64,000 nt of DNA from Clusia tigrina (taxonomy: Eukaryota > Arthropoda > Insecta > Diptera > Clusiidae), in contig OV050032.1 in assembly GCA_920105625.2 (NCBI GenBank), forward strand, positions 22,363,981-22,427,980, given 5' to 3'. This document shows positions 1 through 10,439 of this stretch, in pieces (within the stretch, counting starts at the first letter, position 1; each line of letters begins with the position of its first letter). Under the pieces are notes generated by a model, which worked only from the letters and a program-made list of their open reading frames with translations, ran no database searches and was not told the origin of the DNA. Both the position numbers and the translations under genes were made by a program.

Positions 1-347
1 CGTCCTGTTTTGTTCGGCACTTTTGTGCACACACATTTGAAAGCACACAAAACTTATTTCAATAAAATAAATATACAGTGGGTCAATAAAGAAGTCGGAC
101 AAACAGGTAACCAAACATTAAGTATGAAAGAAAATTTGAAGGAAACAAAATATTGCTTTGGTTTATTTTTTATTTATTATGTATTTATATATACTATTAA
201 AAACAATAACAACATAATTTAAATTAGCTTCATTTTATAAAAAAAAAATAAAAATATAATTCGTGAACAAAATTAACATCAAAAAAGAACTCGGACATTC
301 ATACTAAATTTTAAGTATAAATAAAATTTAACAAAAAAAACTTTTAT

Positions 348-929
348 TTAGTGTTTTGTTGGCAAGCCTTTGCCTTTTTTAACAGCTTTTAGCCGCTTTG
401 GCATTGACTCTACCAATTTTCTGCAGACGGAGGGATCTATTTTAGCCCATTCTTCCATTAAAGCATTTTCCAAGTCCTTTTTGTTTTTAATGGAGTGATT
501 TTTTAATTGAATTTCCAAGTGGGTCCATAAATGTTCAATGACATTAATGTCAGGTGATTGTGGAGGAGTTTCCAGTACTTTTGGACAGTTATACAATAAC
601 CACAAACGCACATTTTGCGCCTTGTGTTTGGGGTCGTTATCTTGGTAGAAGTGAAAACTATTTTTTATCCCCAATTTTTCAGCACTATTAACCAAGTTTT
701 ACTTTAAAATGGCTAGGTATTGCTTTTGGTCCATATTGCCTTCAACAAAACACAAATTTCCGGGCCCAGCTGCAGACATACAGCCCCAGACCATTACGGA
801 ACCACCTCCGTGTTTAAAAGTTGGGCGTAAATTTTTCTCCTTCAGCTCTTCGTTTGGCTTCCTCCATACATATGATTGCCCATCTGATCTGAAAATGTTG
901 AATTTACTCTCATCAGAGAATAAAACATG
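348..929 (-). pseudogene. Tc1-family transposase, C-terminal half (left arm)
   Basis: Read on the minus strand, this encodes the catalytic half of a Tc1/mariner DDE transposase, which cuts and re-joins transposon ends at TA sites. It begins in the spacer with the region around the first catalytic aspartate (FSDESKFN), then YVWRKPNEE and the glycine-rich HGGGSVMVWGC stretch. It continues to the second aspartate (YQDNDPKHKA) and the last acidic residue in SPDINVIEHLW, and ends with TAA at 348-350. The N-terminal helix-turn-helix half is absent. A TAA codon interrupts the frame between the LAILK and NLVNSAEK motifs (699-701), where homologues have a sense codon. The copy is therefore broken twice, by truncation and by a stop. 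Confidence 0.9.
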
Positions 930-962
930 ACTCCAGTACTCAAAATTTTTGTTTTCATGGCT

Positions 963-1502
963 TCAGATGGGCAATCATATGTATGGAGGAAGCCAAACGA
1001 AGAGCTGAAGGAGAAAAATTTACGCCCAACTGTTAAACACGGAGGTGGTTCCGTAATGGTCTGGGGCTGTATGTCTGCAGCTGGGCCCGGAAATTTGTGT
1101 TTTGTTGAAGGCAATATGGACCAAAAGCAATACCTAGCCATTTTAAAGTAAAACTTGGTTAATAGTGCTGAAAAATTGGGGATAAAAAATAGTTTTCACT
1201 TCTACCAAGATAACGACCCCAAACACAAGGCGCAAAATGTGCGTTTGTGGTTATTGTATAACTGTCCAAAAGTACTGGAAACTCCTCCACAATCACCTGA
1301 CATTAATGTCATTGAACATTTATGGACCCACTTGGAAATTCAATTAAAAAATCACTCCATTAAAAACAAAAAGGACTTGGAAAATGCTTTAATGGAAGAA
1401 TGGGCTAAAATAGATCCCTCCGTCTGCAGAAAATTGGTAGAGTCAATGCCAAAGCGGCTAAAAGCTGTTAAAAAAGGCAAAGGCTTGCCAACAAAACACT
1501 AA
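963..1502 (+). pseudogene. Tc1-family transposase, C-terminal half (right arm)
   Basis: This is the mirror copy of the left-arm fragment, on the plus strand. It starts later, at SDGQSYVWRKP, because the first-aspartate region lies in the asymmetric spacer and reads only on the other strand. It keeps the second catalytic aspartate in QDNDPKHKA and the acidic residue of SPDINVIEHLW, with the usual Tc1 spacing. The same in-frame TAA (1149-1151) splits it, so the nonsense change predates the palindrome or was copied between arms. The two fragments could produce sense and antisense RNA of each other. Enzyme activity is not expected. Confidence 0.9.
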
Positions 1503-1776
1503 ATAAAAGTTTTTTTTGTTAAATTTTATTTATACTTAAAATTTAGTATGAATGTCCGAGTTCTTTTTTGATGTTAATTTTGTTCACGAATTATATTTTT
1601 ATTTTTTTTTTATAAAATGAAGCTAATTTAAATTATGTTGTTATTGTTTTTAATAGTATATATAAATACATAATAAATAAAAAATAAACCAAAGCAATAT
1701 TTTGTTTCCTTCAAATTTTCTTTCATACTTAATGTTTGGTTACCTGTTTGTCCGACTTCTTTATTGACCCACTGTA

Positions 1777-3050
1777 CATAAATGCAGAGATATGTCTCGG
1801 CAACTTGGAATCTACCAACACATGAGATCGTGGTTTCCTCGTAGGCGTGTCCACATGTTCCCCGTGTTCTGGGTTTTGGCAGCGATCTTGTTACATAAAA
1901 ATGTCATTGTGACTTTGTTCCAACAAAATTTTGCTTCAAGTTCAGTTTAGAAACACATCCCTTAAGAAAACTACTACAATTGTCCACAAAGTGCCCACTT
2001 TAACTTAGTACCCAACGAAAACAATTGATTATATTATAAGGATTGTTCAGTGCTTAAATTTATTTTCATGTTTGGTATCAAATGTTTGTGGAACTAAATT
2101 TCACTTTTTAATATAATATAGGTAAATATACCTAGAATACGCACCCTTGCCAAATCTATCCCCTTTGTGTGTTTTAAAACGTCATTTTCCAAAGATTTTC
2201 TTTACACATGGTTCACAGTCCTGTCTATTAACAAAGACTTAAGATTGATTTTAATTCTTAAGATACCATTCGAATATATGCCGAAGTGATTCAAGTATAG
2301 AAATCAATCGATATAATAATACAAAGGTGGACTACTTGTGGGCCTGAATTTAGATTAAGTTTACTTTATTCAGGAATTAAATATACATTCTTATCCTTTT
2401 GGTATTGCAGTTCACTTAAGTAATTGATAACACGGGCGAGTGTGCCTTCTTCCCTTTCGCCTCAAAAATTTATGGTTAAATCATGAGCCGAATAAAAGGG
2501 TCTACAGTAAATTTGTTTTATATTTATAAGGTCTGTTCTTGGTTGGTGGCAAAGTGAAGTGATTGGTGATGAGCATTATTTGTTCTAGTTATAGGGCAAG
2601 TTCTTGATTTGGTTTCATTATTATACATATAAATTACGTGGCTATGTAAATCAAATAGGTGGATCTAGTGGTAATTTAAACTATATAGGGAAATTTACAT
2701 ATTTCAAAAAATAAATCTAGGACATGAATAACGTATGTTGGCTGTCGGTGCTAGAACATTATACAATCTTAGTAGATAATGATTGTTGTGACTATTACCA
2801 TAAGTGTCTTCTTATGTTGCGGCTATGGTTTAGAGGATGAAATAGGGTGGCATTTCTAAATTTTGGAGGTCCTTGTAGAGGCTATTTAATGCTGCCGTTC
2901 GAAGTACAGAAAATTATAATGTTGTCAAGTAATATATGTACATATTTTTTGTATATACAAATCAGATAATTCTTCGTAGCCGAGCCATTCAAAGCAATTT
3001 TTTTGACGTATGTAATTTTGTTTAGAACGACTCTGGCACGTCATCTAAAT
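1777..3050. other. Intergenic, no feature recognised
   Basis: AT-rich sequence between the palindromic transposon and the SINE/Jockey block. No open frame, RNA gene or tandem repeat stands out on either strand. It may belong to a long Galphai intron, since that gene runs leftward from 7.7 kb; this is inference. Confidence 0.5.
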
Positions 3051-3054
3051 AAAT

Positions 3055-3170
3055 CTATATTTAGTCTCAAAAATTGCTTCTTTCTAAATCTTTTTCTCTT
3101 CGAGTCGAAGGCCTTAGTTGCTAGTATTCAATCCCCAACCCCTTGTAGTCATAATAAATTATGGTGTCAG
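3055..3170 (+). repeat. SINE tail-half copy (copy C)
   Basis: This stretch shares the 3' half of the tRNA-derived SINE seen near 38.4 and 38.9 kb. Shared features are a CTCAAAAATTGCTTCTTTCT-like segment, CTCTTCGAGTCGAA, GCTAGTATTCA, and the end TATGGTGT. The A-box half is not recognisable here and there is no (TAA)n tail. It abuts the first sequence that looks like Jockey, so it either marks a nested insertion later trimmed or a chimeric 5' junction made during reverse transcription. The apparent open frame through it into the retrotransposon is accidental. Confidence 0.7.
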
Positions 3171-3179
3171 TTAAAATAT

Positions 3180-5185
3180 CGCAAATATATCAGTACCCAC
3201 GTGTGCGTTAAAACAAAACTTAAGAGTGGAGAGGACATTGAATCAGCGACGCAGGCTCTTGGTTCAATAATAAAAGCAGCTGCTATTAGTGCCACGCCCG
3301 CACAAAACTCAACTAAAACTAACGCGAGACACACTACATCACACTATGTGGAATGCCTCGTTAGAGAAAAGAGGAGATTAAGGCGTGAATGGCAAAAATA
3401 CAGATCTCCAGCACTAAGAGTAAAATTAAAGTCATTACAAAATCAGCTGAAAAACACTCTACGGGAGGAAAAGGAAGAAAACCTTAATAAGTACCTTGAA
3501 GATTTGGCTCCTCTCAAAGTCACCAATTACTCACTCTGGAGAGCGACAAGAATGGTTAAAACACCAAAGGATAGTGAATCGCCTCTAAGACAAAGCGATG
3601 GAACTTGGGCAAAAACAGAAGAAGAAAAAGGCAACTTCTTTGCAGCCCATCTGAGGTCAGTATTTCAACTTAACCCGCCGACCTGCAACAACACTAGCAT
3701 ACAGAACTTTTCAATTACGAAGTCAGCAGTACCAATTCATTTCAAACCAAAGGAAGTTATACGCCTATGTACAACGAGTCTAAACCCAAAAAAGGCACCT
3801 GGTTGTGACCTAATTACCAATAAAATGGTAAGTGAATTGCCGCAAATAGCTCTAATACATCTCACACACATTGTTAACGCAATACTCCGTCTGGGCTACT
3901 TCCCTACAACATGGAAAACATCGGAAATAATAATGATTCCAAAACCCGGAAAAGACCCTACAGTTAGCACCAAAGCTCGATTTAATCATTCCTCACCACC
4001 AATTTGGTTTCCGCAAACATCATGGAACTATTGAGCAGGTGCACCGTATTGCCTCTGAAATAAGGCGAGCATTTGAACAGAGGATGTACTGCTCCGGAAT
4101 ATTCCTAGACGTTGCACAAGCCTTTGACAAAGTCTGGCACGAAGGACTCATATATAAAATTAAAAAACTTCTGCCAAATAGTTCGCATAAGATTCTGAAG
4201 TCATATTTAACAAATCGCAAATTTAGGGTTAAATATAAAGAATTTGTAACGCCAGACTTTGAAATTATGGCTGGAGTACCACAAGGTAGTGTGCTTGGAC
4301 CTATGCTTTACACTCTGTACACTTCCGATCTGCCAACGGATAAAAATCTCGTTACGCTGACGACACAGCTATCCTGAGCTCTCACCTAAATCCACGGATA
4401 GCCTCCCGGGATTTAGAGGAACACCTTAAAACAATAGAAAGTTGGCTAGTAGATTGGCGCATCAAAGTAAATGAGCAAAAAAGTGTACATGTGACATTTA
4501 CTCTTAAGCCCAGTTCTTGTCCGGCAGTCTCCTAAAATGGCATTGTAATCCCGCAAGCAACAGAGGTTAAATACTTAGGAGTGCATTTTGACCGACGGCT
4601 CACCTGGAAAAAACATATAGAAGCCAAGAAAATGCAAATGAAACTCAAGGCAAGTTCCTTGTATTGGCTTACCAACCGAAAATCAAAACTGCGTTTAGAG
4701 TATAAAGTACTTATCTACAAGGCTGTAATTAAACCGATTTGGACTTATGGTATTCAGATATGGGGCACTACTAGTGCATCAAACTTGCAAATAATTCATG
4801 GTTCGTCAGAAACGAAAATATTCACCGCGACCTTAATATAGCACCCGTTGAAGAAGAACTAGCAGTTTTAAAAACAAAATACCAATTCAAACTTCAGTGT
4901 CATCCTAACGAACTAGCAAGGAATCTGCTTCATAGGATGAATACATCTCGACTTAAAAGGCCCCTTTTTTAAAAAAAAAAATAGAGTTTCTTTATATTAA
5001 TATTTTTATATTTATTTTTTTCTTTCTACATAACATAATTTATATAATATGTACTTGAACTAAAATTGCTCTAAGCACTGGCGCGGAGCATCAATTATTT
5101 ATTAGTTGTAAGCTTTGTAAAATTATTGTTGGTTTCGATTGAAAAGATGCAATAAATAAATCCATGTTGAATTAAAAAAAAAAAA
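3180..5185 (+). mobile_element. 5'-truncated, decayed Jockey-clade non-LTR retrotransposon
   Basis: A LINE-type element moves by nicking DNA and priming reverse transcription on the target. This copy lacks the gag-like frame and the endonuclease. It starts in the linker before the reverse transcriptase and runs through the palm and thumb to a short 3' UTR with an A-rich terminus (about 5174-5185). Frame changes at about 3990, 4360 and 4540 and a deletion of part of the fingers (after IPKPGKDP) show it is dead. The C-terminal part, with KPIWTYGIQIWG and an NLLHRMN tail, has no RNase H, which fits the Jockey clade. No target duplication could be assigned. Confidence 0.87.
3200..4950 (+). pseudogene. 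Jockey-type reverse transcriptase remnant
   Basis: Recognisable blocks in order: a basic linker (EKRRLRREWQKYRSP), KKAPGCDLITNKM, MIPKPGKDP, FGFRKHHGTIEQV (frame shifted by a deletion), FLDVAQAFDKVWHEGL with the first catalytic aspartate, AGVPQGSVLGPMLYTLY, and a YADD box readable near 4354-4366 only after a one-base frame change. The thumb follows with LGVHFDRRLTWKKHI and KPIWTYGIQIWG. Catalytic aspartates are visible, but at least three frame breaks separate them. Likely relatives are Drosophila jockey-like LINEs; I cannot name the family. Confidence 0.87.
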
Positions 5186-7300
5186 GTTAGAATAATACAT
5201 AAATATTTACCTGCTATTTTATATATAATATAATAGGTCAACTTTCCGACTTTCTTACTCTTACTCTCGCCCGCCCGACCGCACGCCCGCCCGCTCTCTC
5301 TCTCTCACTCCCACTCATATATAATTACAATATGAATAAGGTTAGTATTGTGCACAACTCAATTTGTGATTCGAGCAATCTTTTTTTGATATTGTGGACC
5401 TCTAGACAACTTTCGAATGGAAGGTGGTCCGATAATTAAAAGTAATATGAAGATTCAGCTAAATGTATGGGAATTGGCTTGTTTTGGAAAAACAATGTGT
5501 TTGCACGATATCTCTTGAAAGGTGACAGTAAATACCGCGCTAAAATGATTACAAACTTTGCTTTAGTTTCAGTGCTTTCACTTTTTACCTACTACCGATG
5601 TGATATCATGAGAGTACCTCAGTCAAGAAACAAAACTAAATCAACTTAACTGCTATAATGCCAATTATAGTGGCTGTGATAAATGATTCTGAAGAAGCGA
5701 AAATATCACCAACATTTACGAGTGTACCAGCGCCCCGACTGCGACACACTGGTGTCTATATACATACATATACATATGTATGTACATATATGAGCATACA
5801 TACGTAAACACATAAATCGAGTTCATAGACTCGTGTTTTTTCTGCAGTTGCTATAATTTCCAAACGAGGAAAATGGCAGACGAAACGACAGCGCTGCTGC
5901 TTTCCTGCTCTCACTGATAATGAGCTGCAAGGTGTTTTTCTCTTTTTCCTTTTGTTACTTCTTTTTTTAATTTCATACAATTTTCCTGTGCACAGCAGTT
6001 AACTGCATACATTTCTATTGTTTTCCTAATTGAGTCATGTGGCAGACGATCTCTGATCTGCTTTGTTGAAGGAAAAAAGTTCAAATGCCGTGTGTATGCG
6101 TTTGAGTGTGACGCATTCTCGTGGAGCACACTGTTGCGGTTTTCTGACTGTTTTTCCTCTGCAATTGTCTCTTTTTTGTTTTGTTTTGAGTTGTTGTGGC
6201 AATGAAAACTGTAATTTAAAGTTGGTATAAATATATACACGTGTGTGCCTGTGTGTGTGTATGTACAGCTGCTTCTAGATTGCACGCTGCATGCAGAGGG
6301 CGAAGGTGACTGATAAATGCAGGTAGCCCGTTGCACTAGAAATCAACTTGAAGAGGTATAATAAATATCAATTAAAGAGCCTGTATTCACCACCTAACGC
6401 AGCTGAAGCTCCCCTCTGGAAAATATACTAGTCTAACTATTATGGTTAAGGAATATTTACTGAGGTTTTCTTAAACGATAGCTCTACACAGGCACATATA
6501 GGTTTGACAAGACATCGACTTACACAATCAGTTTGCCTGTCATTGAAGCGTGATAGTGTAACACTCCCCTAAACTAGTGGAATAACTTAATGGCATTCCT
6601 GGTGTAGCTTCTTTGCAGTGGTGCGCACACAGATTCCCACACTTTTCATTACGAATATTGTCAGGGAAATATGCGCTTCATTCACTCAAATGGCACTTGT
6701 GTGTAAAAGTATGTATGCATATATTTTAATGGAATTTTGAGCGCTACATATGAGCGCCTCTCGAAATTTCGGGGGTAGGAATTAATCGTATCTGCAGCAT
6801 GATGGAAAGTCTTAAATATATTTCCACCATGGTCGTTGTAGCTAAATAGGGCAAATACAAATATTTTCATACGGAGCAGGCGGTCAATGTACTGGAAATA
6901 AAAATAGTTTCCACGATCGGAAAAAATGTTCGAGGCCAAGGTAATGCTCACAGTTTTTGTAGTAGTTCACCTCGTACCCCGAAATATTTCCAAAAATAAA
7001 AGACTATATATATATATTAATTATGATTCTACACTCCAATTGGGGATTTGCGTATGATGTTATGAAAACAATATGTTAAAGGAATTTATAGAAACCAACA
7101 ATAAAATTGTAAACAAAGAACAGAAGTTGTTTATCAAACACAAAGGAGTTTGAACATTTGGCAATTGCATTAATATTTGTATTAAAAGTCCACTTCTTGC
7201 AATCTTTTCATATTAACAGCGAGTTTGATTACATCTAGCAGATTTTAACAACTCTGGCAACATCACGCTTTAGAATGCCGATTTGAAGAGCGCAATCGCA
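5186..7300. other. Intergenic or intronic, only simple repeats
   Basis: Contains a pyrimidine-rich (CT)n stretch near 5294-5307 and scattered CA/TA-rich microsatellites (5755-5800, 6240-6265). A 60-codon ATG-initiated frame at 5467-5649 has no recognisable motif and I do not call it a gene. The region lies downstream of the Galphai first exon, so it is probably part of that gene's first coding intron. Confidence 0.45.
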
Positions 7301-7600
7301 ACGATCAACGTTTTCCATCTCGCCGGTATTCACCACACCCCACCTAATCATTTACAGGTAAGTGGTGAAATCGTATAAAAGGAAAAAAAAACAAAATAAA
7401 ACAGTTCTCTCTGTAGTAACAAGCGATAAATGCCACTCGTAAATTAAATTTCCACGAATTATAATGAGCAATTTCATGCAATGAGCCATACAAATTAAGA
7501 TTAAATGTAAACACAACTGCAAGGGCGTAATTCGTTAAGTACAACAATAATATTGCTAACAACACCGTGAAAAAATAGCATAAATCAAATGAGGACGCAC

Positions 7601-7721
7601 CCAGTAGCAATAATTTCACCTCGGATGCGGCGCGTTCGCCCTCTGCCCGTAGCGCCCGATCGATGTTTTTAGAACGTTCGACCGCTTCTTTATCTTGCGC
7701 TGTACTCACGGCACAACCCAT
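7601..7721 (-). CDS. Galphai: Galphai first coding exon (inhibitory G-protein alpha subunit)
   Basis: Encodes the first 40 residues plus one base of a heterotrimeric G-protein alpha-i/o subunit. The protein binds GTP at the plasma membrane, couples receptors to inhibition of adenylyl cyclase and, in fly neuroblasts, takes part in spindle orientation (family knowledge). The start [13 protein letters not shown] gives the N-myristoylation glycine 2 and palmitoylation cysteine 3. The alpha-N helix follows with the near-invariant [18 protein letters not shown], then strand beta-1, VKLLLLG. A splice donor (GTGCGT, starting at 7600) cuts the P-loop glycine codon after its first base, the classical exon-1 junction of alpha-i genes. 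The reading frame beyond the donor is non-homologous intron. The next exon, with the GESGKS part of the P-loop, is not found in the window. Confidence 0.93.
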
Positions 7722-8060
7722 GACTTAGATTTTTTTTTGATTTATAATCTTTTTAGTATCTTTTAAACCGATTGTGCACTTTTAGTATAACTGTTGATAG
7801 TTGAATAATTTTTTCTTTGCGTCCGCGACTGCGTCTGCGCGTCTGTCAACCCAACACGCTTCACTCGTATTTTTCTTTTTTTTTGTTCTCTTTAACACAC
7901 AGCTTTCCAATTCACTTTTCGAATATTTCTTCTCTTTTCACACAATTCGCTTCCTTCAATGTAGCTCCGCCGTGCTTAATTTGCATTTAATCGCATATAT
8001 AATAAAATTATGAATCACTTCTCAGCAATTTCCAGCCAACAATTCAATAATTTGAAATTT
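7722..8060 (-). promoter_or_regulatory. Presumed 5' UTR/promoter region of Galphai
   Basis: This is the upstream side of the Galphai start codon on the minus strand. It is locally GC-richer (for example the CGCGCAGACGCAG-like stretch seen in reverse near 7825-7845) and interrupted by poly-pyrimidine runs. No TATA box is obvious in the expected place. The assignment rests on position only. The leader could also be spliced, because an AG is available at about 7795 on the minus strand. Confidence 0.35.
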
Positions 8061-8063
8061 TTC

Positions 8064-8176
8064 AGTTTGGTGCTTTGCCTTTTTTACCCGTGGTCGCAGC
8101 ACTACACACAACACACAAGATCGAAGCAAAATCAAAAACTGAACACTCGCTCCATTCGCTTGCTGCGCTCGTCGAG
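8064..8176 (+). promoter_or_regulatory. Candidate divergent transcription start and noncoding first exon
   Basis: A TCAGTT initiator-like hexamer lies at 8062-8067, and GGTCG, a DPE-like pentamer, at 8092-8096, about 29 bases downstream of the presumed start. The following GC-richer stretch ends in a strong splice donor, GAG followed by GTGAGT (intron from 8177). Together these resemble a fly noncoding leader exon pointing right, back to back with Galphai. The partner gene is unknown; bin, 33 kb to the right, or a long noncoding RNA are possibilities. The match is to short motifs only and could be chance. Confidence 0.3.
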
Positions 8177-8179
8177 GTG

Positions 8180-9600
8180 AGTTTTAGTTGTTTGGTGGAT
8201 TCTCTTCTATTTATTTGAATTTTCTCAGATCAAACCACCACTTGTGAAGTTAGTTGTGATTATTGAGTATGTTGAGTTAAATCAAACACTACGCAAATGC
8301 GCTCCATTTAAAATTAAAATATTACACAAACAATTTATTTAATTTAATTGTAGCGAAAAAGTTTAGTAATAAAATTTTGTACTAAATAAATTTGCGTTAA
8401 ATTTCGAGCAAAAGTATGTTTTATTTAATCATGTTTATACCATGTATGGTGGCCAATCAACTGTTTTTAAATTATTTCTATTGAGCCTAAACATGTATGA
8501 GGCTCAGTCATTTTGTTCAGTAAAAGAATTTACTATCATATCGAAGTTTACTAAAAAAAAGGTAGAATGCGGTGCTGTTATGGTAATAATTCTATTATCG
8601 GTGCTGTTATGTTTATAATTCTATTGAAATCCAATAAATTTATTTGTTTATTTTGCATGCCAAATACTCGATGCGGTTGATCAGCAATCAGTCATTAAAA
8701 TAGTTAATACGAGTATAGTCAACCAAAGGTAACTGATTTGCAATAATATATGAATATAGAGGCAGTTTACTGGTGCATGAGAAAGCTCCCTTATAGTTTT
8801 ATATATTTATTTATATATATATATTTTCGAAGCTTTAATAAGTAATTAAATATTAGTATGAAAAACGAAAGAAGTGCTCGTACCATCCACGATAATCTCA
8901 CATCCTAAAAGTAGGCAGTGATTTCAAGCGTTGGTTTTATGTACTGTAAAAATAAAATTTTGCATGTCGCACCAATCAGATAGTATTAGTGTACCTCTTT
9001 GGTTACACATCACTTACTTGTATTAAGCTTGATACTAGTTTCAGTATTTATTTCTGAACGAAACCGACGAATTATAACTACATACTCGTATATCACAAGT
9101 CAAATAGTTTCGACGGTTGCAGAGTGTGGCGATTACCGACTAATCTGCTCCTTATAGTCAAAGGATTTAGTTGGGGAAAATGTTCGGAATACAGTATACT
9201 CGTACATGGTATGTAAACAAGTAGTTGATAGCACAGGTGGCACACATAGTATATAAAATGATGCTTGATCTTGGAATAAATATACGAATAGATCATGCCA
9301 AGTACGGGTTCAAAATCTGTGACGAAAAGTTTTAGAAGACGAAATGCCAAATATGATTATATACGTAATAGAAAGTATTCTTAGATATATGATGATCGTT
9401 CCCATCAAAAACTGTGGTAAAAATACAAATATAGAGATTTTGTGGACGTTTACAGAATACTGAAATTAGAAGGCAGATATTACGAAAATCAACTCATTAA
9501 CGTGTAAAATAAGGGAAGATATTAGCAGTAGAGAATTTTAAGGGTTCTGAAATTGGTTGTTAAAACCGCAAAAGAGTACCGAATAATGGATAAATGGCAT
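8180..9600. other. Intergenic, no feature recognised
   Basis: AT-rich DNA with a short (TA)n run near 8801-8822. The first dispersed TACTCGTA/TACGAGTA octamers of the window appear here (8708, 9083, 9197). No frame or RNA gene can be supported. Confidence 0.45.
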
Positions 9601-9921
9601 TCTGTTTCTTACGGCCACCCGCTTAAGGCAGCCAAATATTTAATTCATTTTATATACAGTTGGTCAATTGTGGCCGTTGCTCGTACCACAGCAAGGCCAC
9701 TGTAACCACATGAGGCAGCCCGGTGTCAGGAAGGCGAGCTACGTTTAAATACAGCCTTATTTATCTCCTGGCTGCAAAATGAAATCCAATAGGCACAATC
9801 CCAGAAACACCCGGGACTAGGGTAATCCTATAAGAGCATAAATTCCACCATCCCAACCCGTTGTGTCATTGCAATCATCCTAGCCTTCGCATCACGGCAA
9901 GGGGATTGCTCTTCGCGGACA

Positions 9922-10100
9922 AGTGTAGACTCTTTAGCACATGTTTCATTATGGGTTCAAATGTAGCTGGAGTATTACACAATCCGAAAGACATCGCCAA
10001 AAATTGCCATAGTCCATCACCGGCACTGAATGCTGTGTTTTCCTTGTCTTCATTGTCTACTGCCACTTGACCACTTCCCCTTTGTAAATCCAATTGAGAA
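9922..10100 (-). mobile_element. Ty3/gypsy reverse-transcriptase fragment
   Basis: A short minus-strand stretch reads as the central reverse-transcriptase block of a Ty3/gypsy LTR retrotransposon. It runs from an LDLQ...GQVAV segment (normally the LDL-SGYWQ motif) through DKENTAF to LWQFLAMSFGLCNTPATFE, and then VLKSLH. Upstream and downstream protein blocks, including the YLDD box, are missing, so this is an isolated scrap without LTRs. It abuts the end of the neighbouring RNase H-bearing non-LTR element, which suggests rearrangement or nested insertion. No activity is possible. Confidence 0.8.
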
Positions 10101-10439
10101 TCAATTTGATCCAGAAAGTCACGCATAGACGCATAGATTGGTCTATAGCGATACCAGATGGGGTCTGACCTTTATGCAGATTTCCAGTAGACATCTCGTA
10201 GGATGTCAACGTTTTTTTCCGAATTTAATCAATGCTGTCAGCTCCATTCCTGAGATGTCTTCCAATCACCCAAATTGTGGGGCTTCTAAGTATATTAAGC
10301 GCGATTTTGATAACGCAGGATATATATAAAGGGGATGTTATAGAGTTTCCCTTACTCCAACCTCCCTATATTTCCTGTGTGCATGTGCCGCCAGTAAATT
10401 ATGGCCTGTCATTATACCTATGATACTTCTACAGTCTTT

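Larger units (their letters stand above)
76..1774. mobile_element. Palindromic (fold-back) Tc1-like DNA transposon
   Basis: The whole element is an inverted repeat. The left arm (76-887) is the reverse complement of the right arm (963-1774), around a 75-bp asymmetric spacer. The ends read CAGTGGGTC inward and are flanked by TA on both sides (74-75 and 1775-1776), the target duplication expected of Tc1/mariner insertion. Each arm carries the same C-terminal part of a Tc1-family transposase, so two converging-end copies of the gene half face outward. By eye I find one base difference between the arms over the transposase part (818 against 1032). No N-terminal DNA-binding domain is present, so the element is non-autonomous. 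Such a structure probably arose by aberrant transposition or repair joining two copies head to head; that origin is inference. Confidence 0.93.

Noticed and set aside
3003..3190. N-terminal extension of the Jockey-like frame
   Set aside because: This part is SINE-derived and merely happens to be in frame with the reverse transcriptase remnant.
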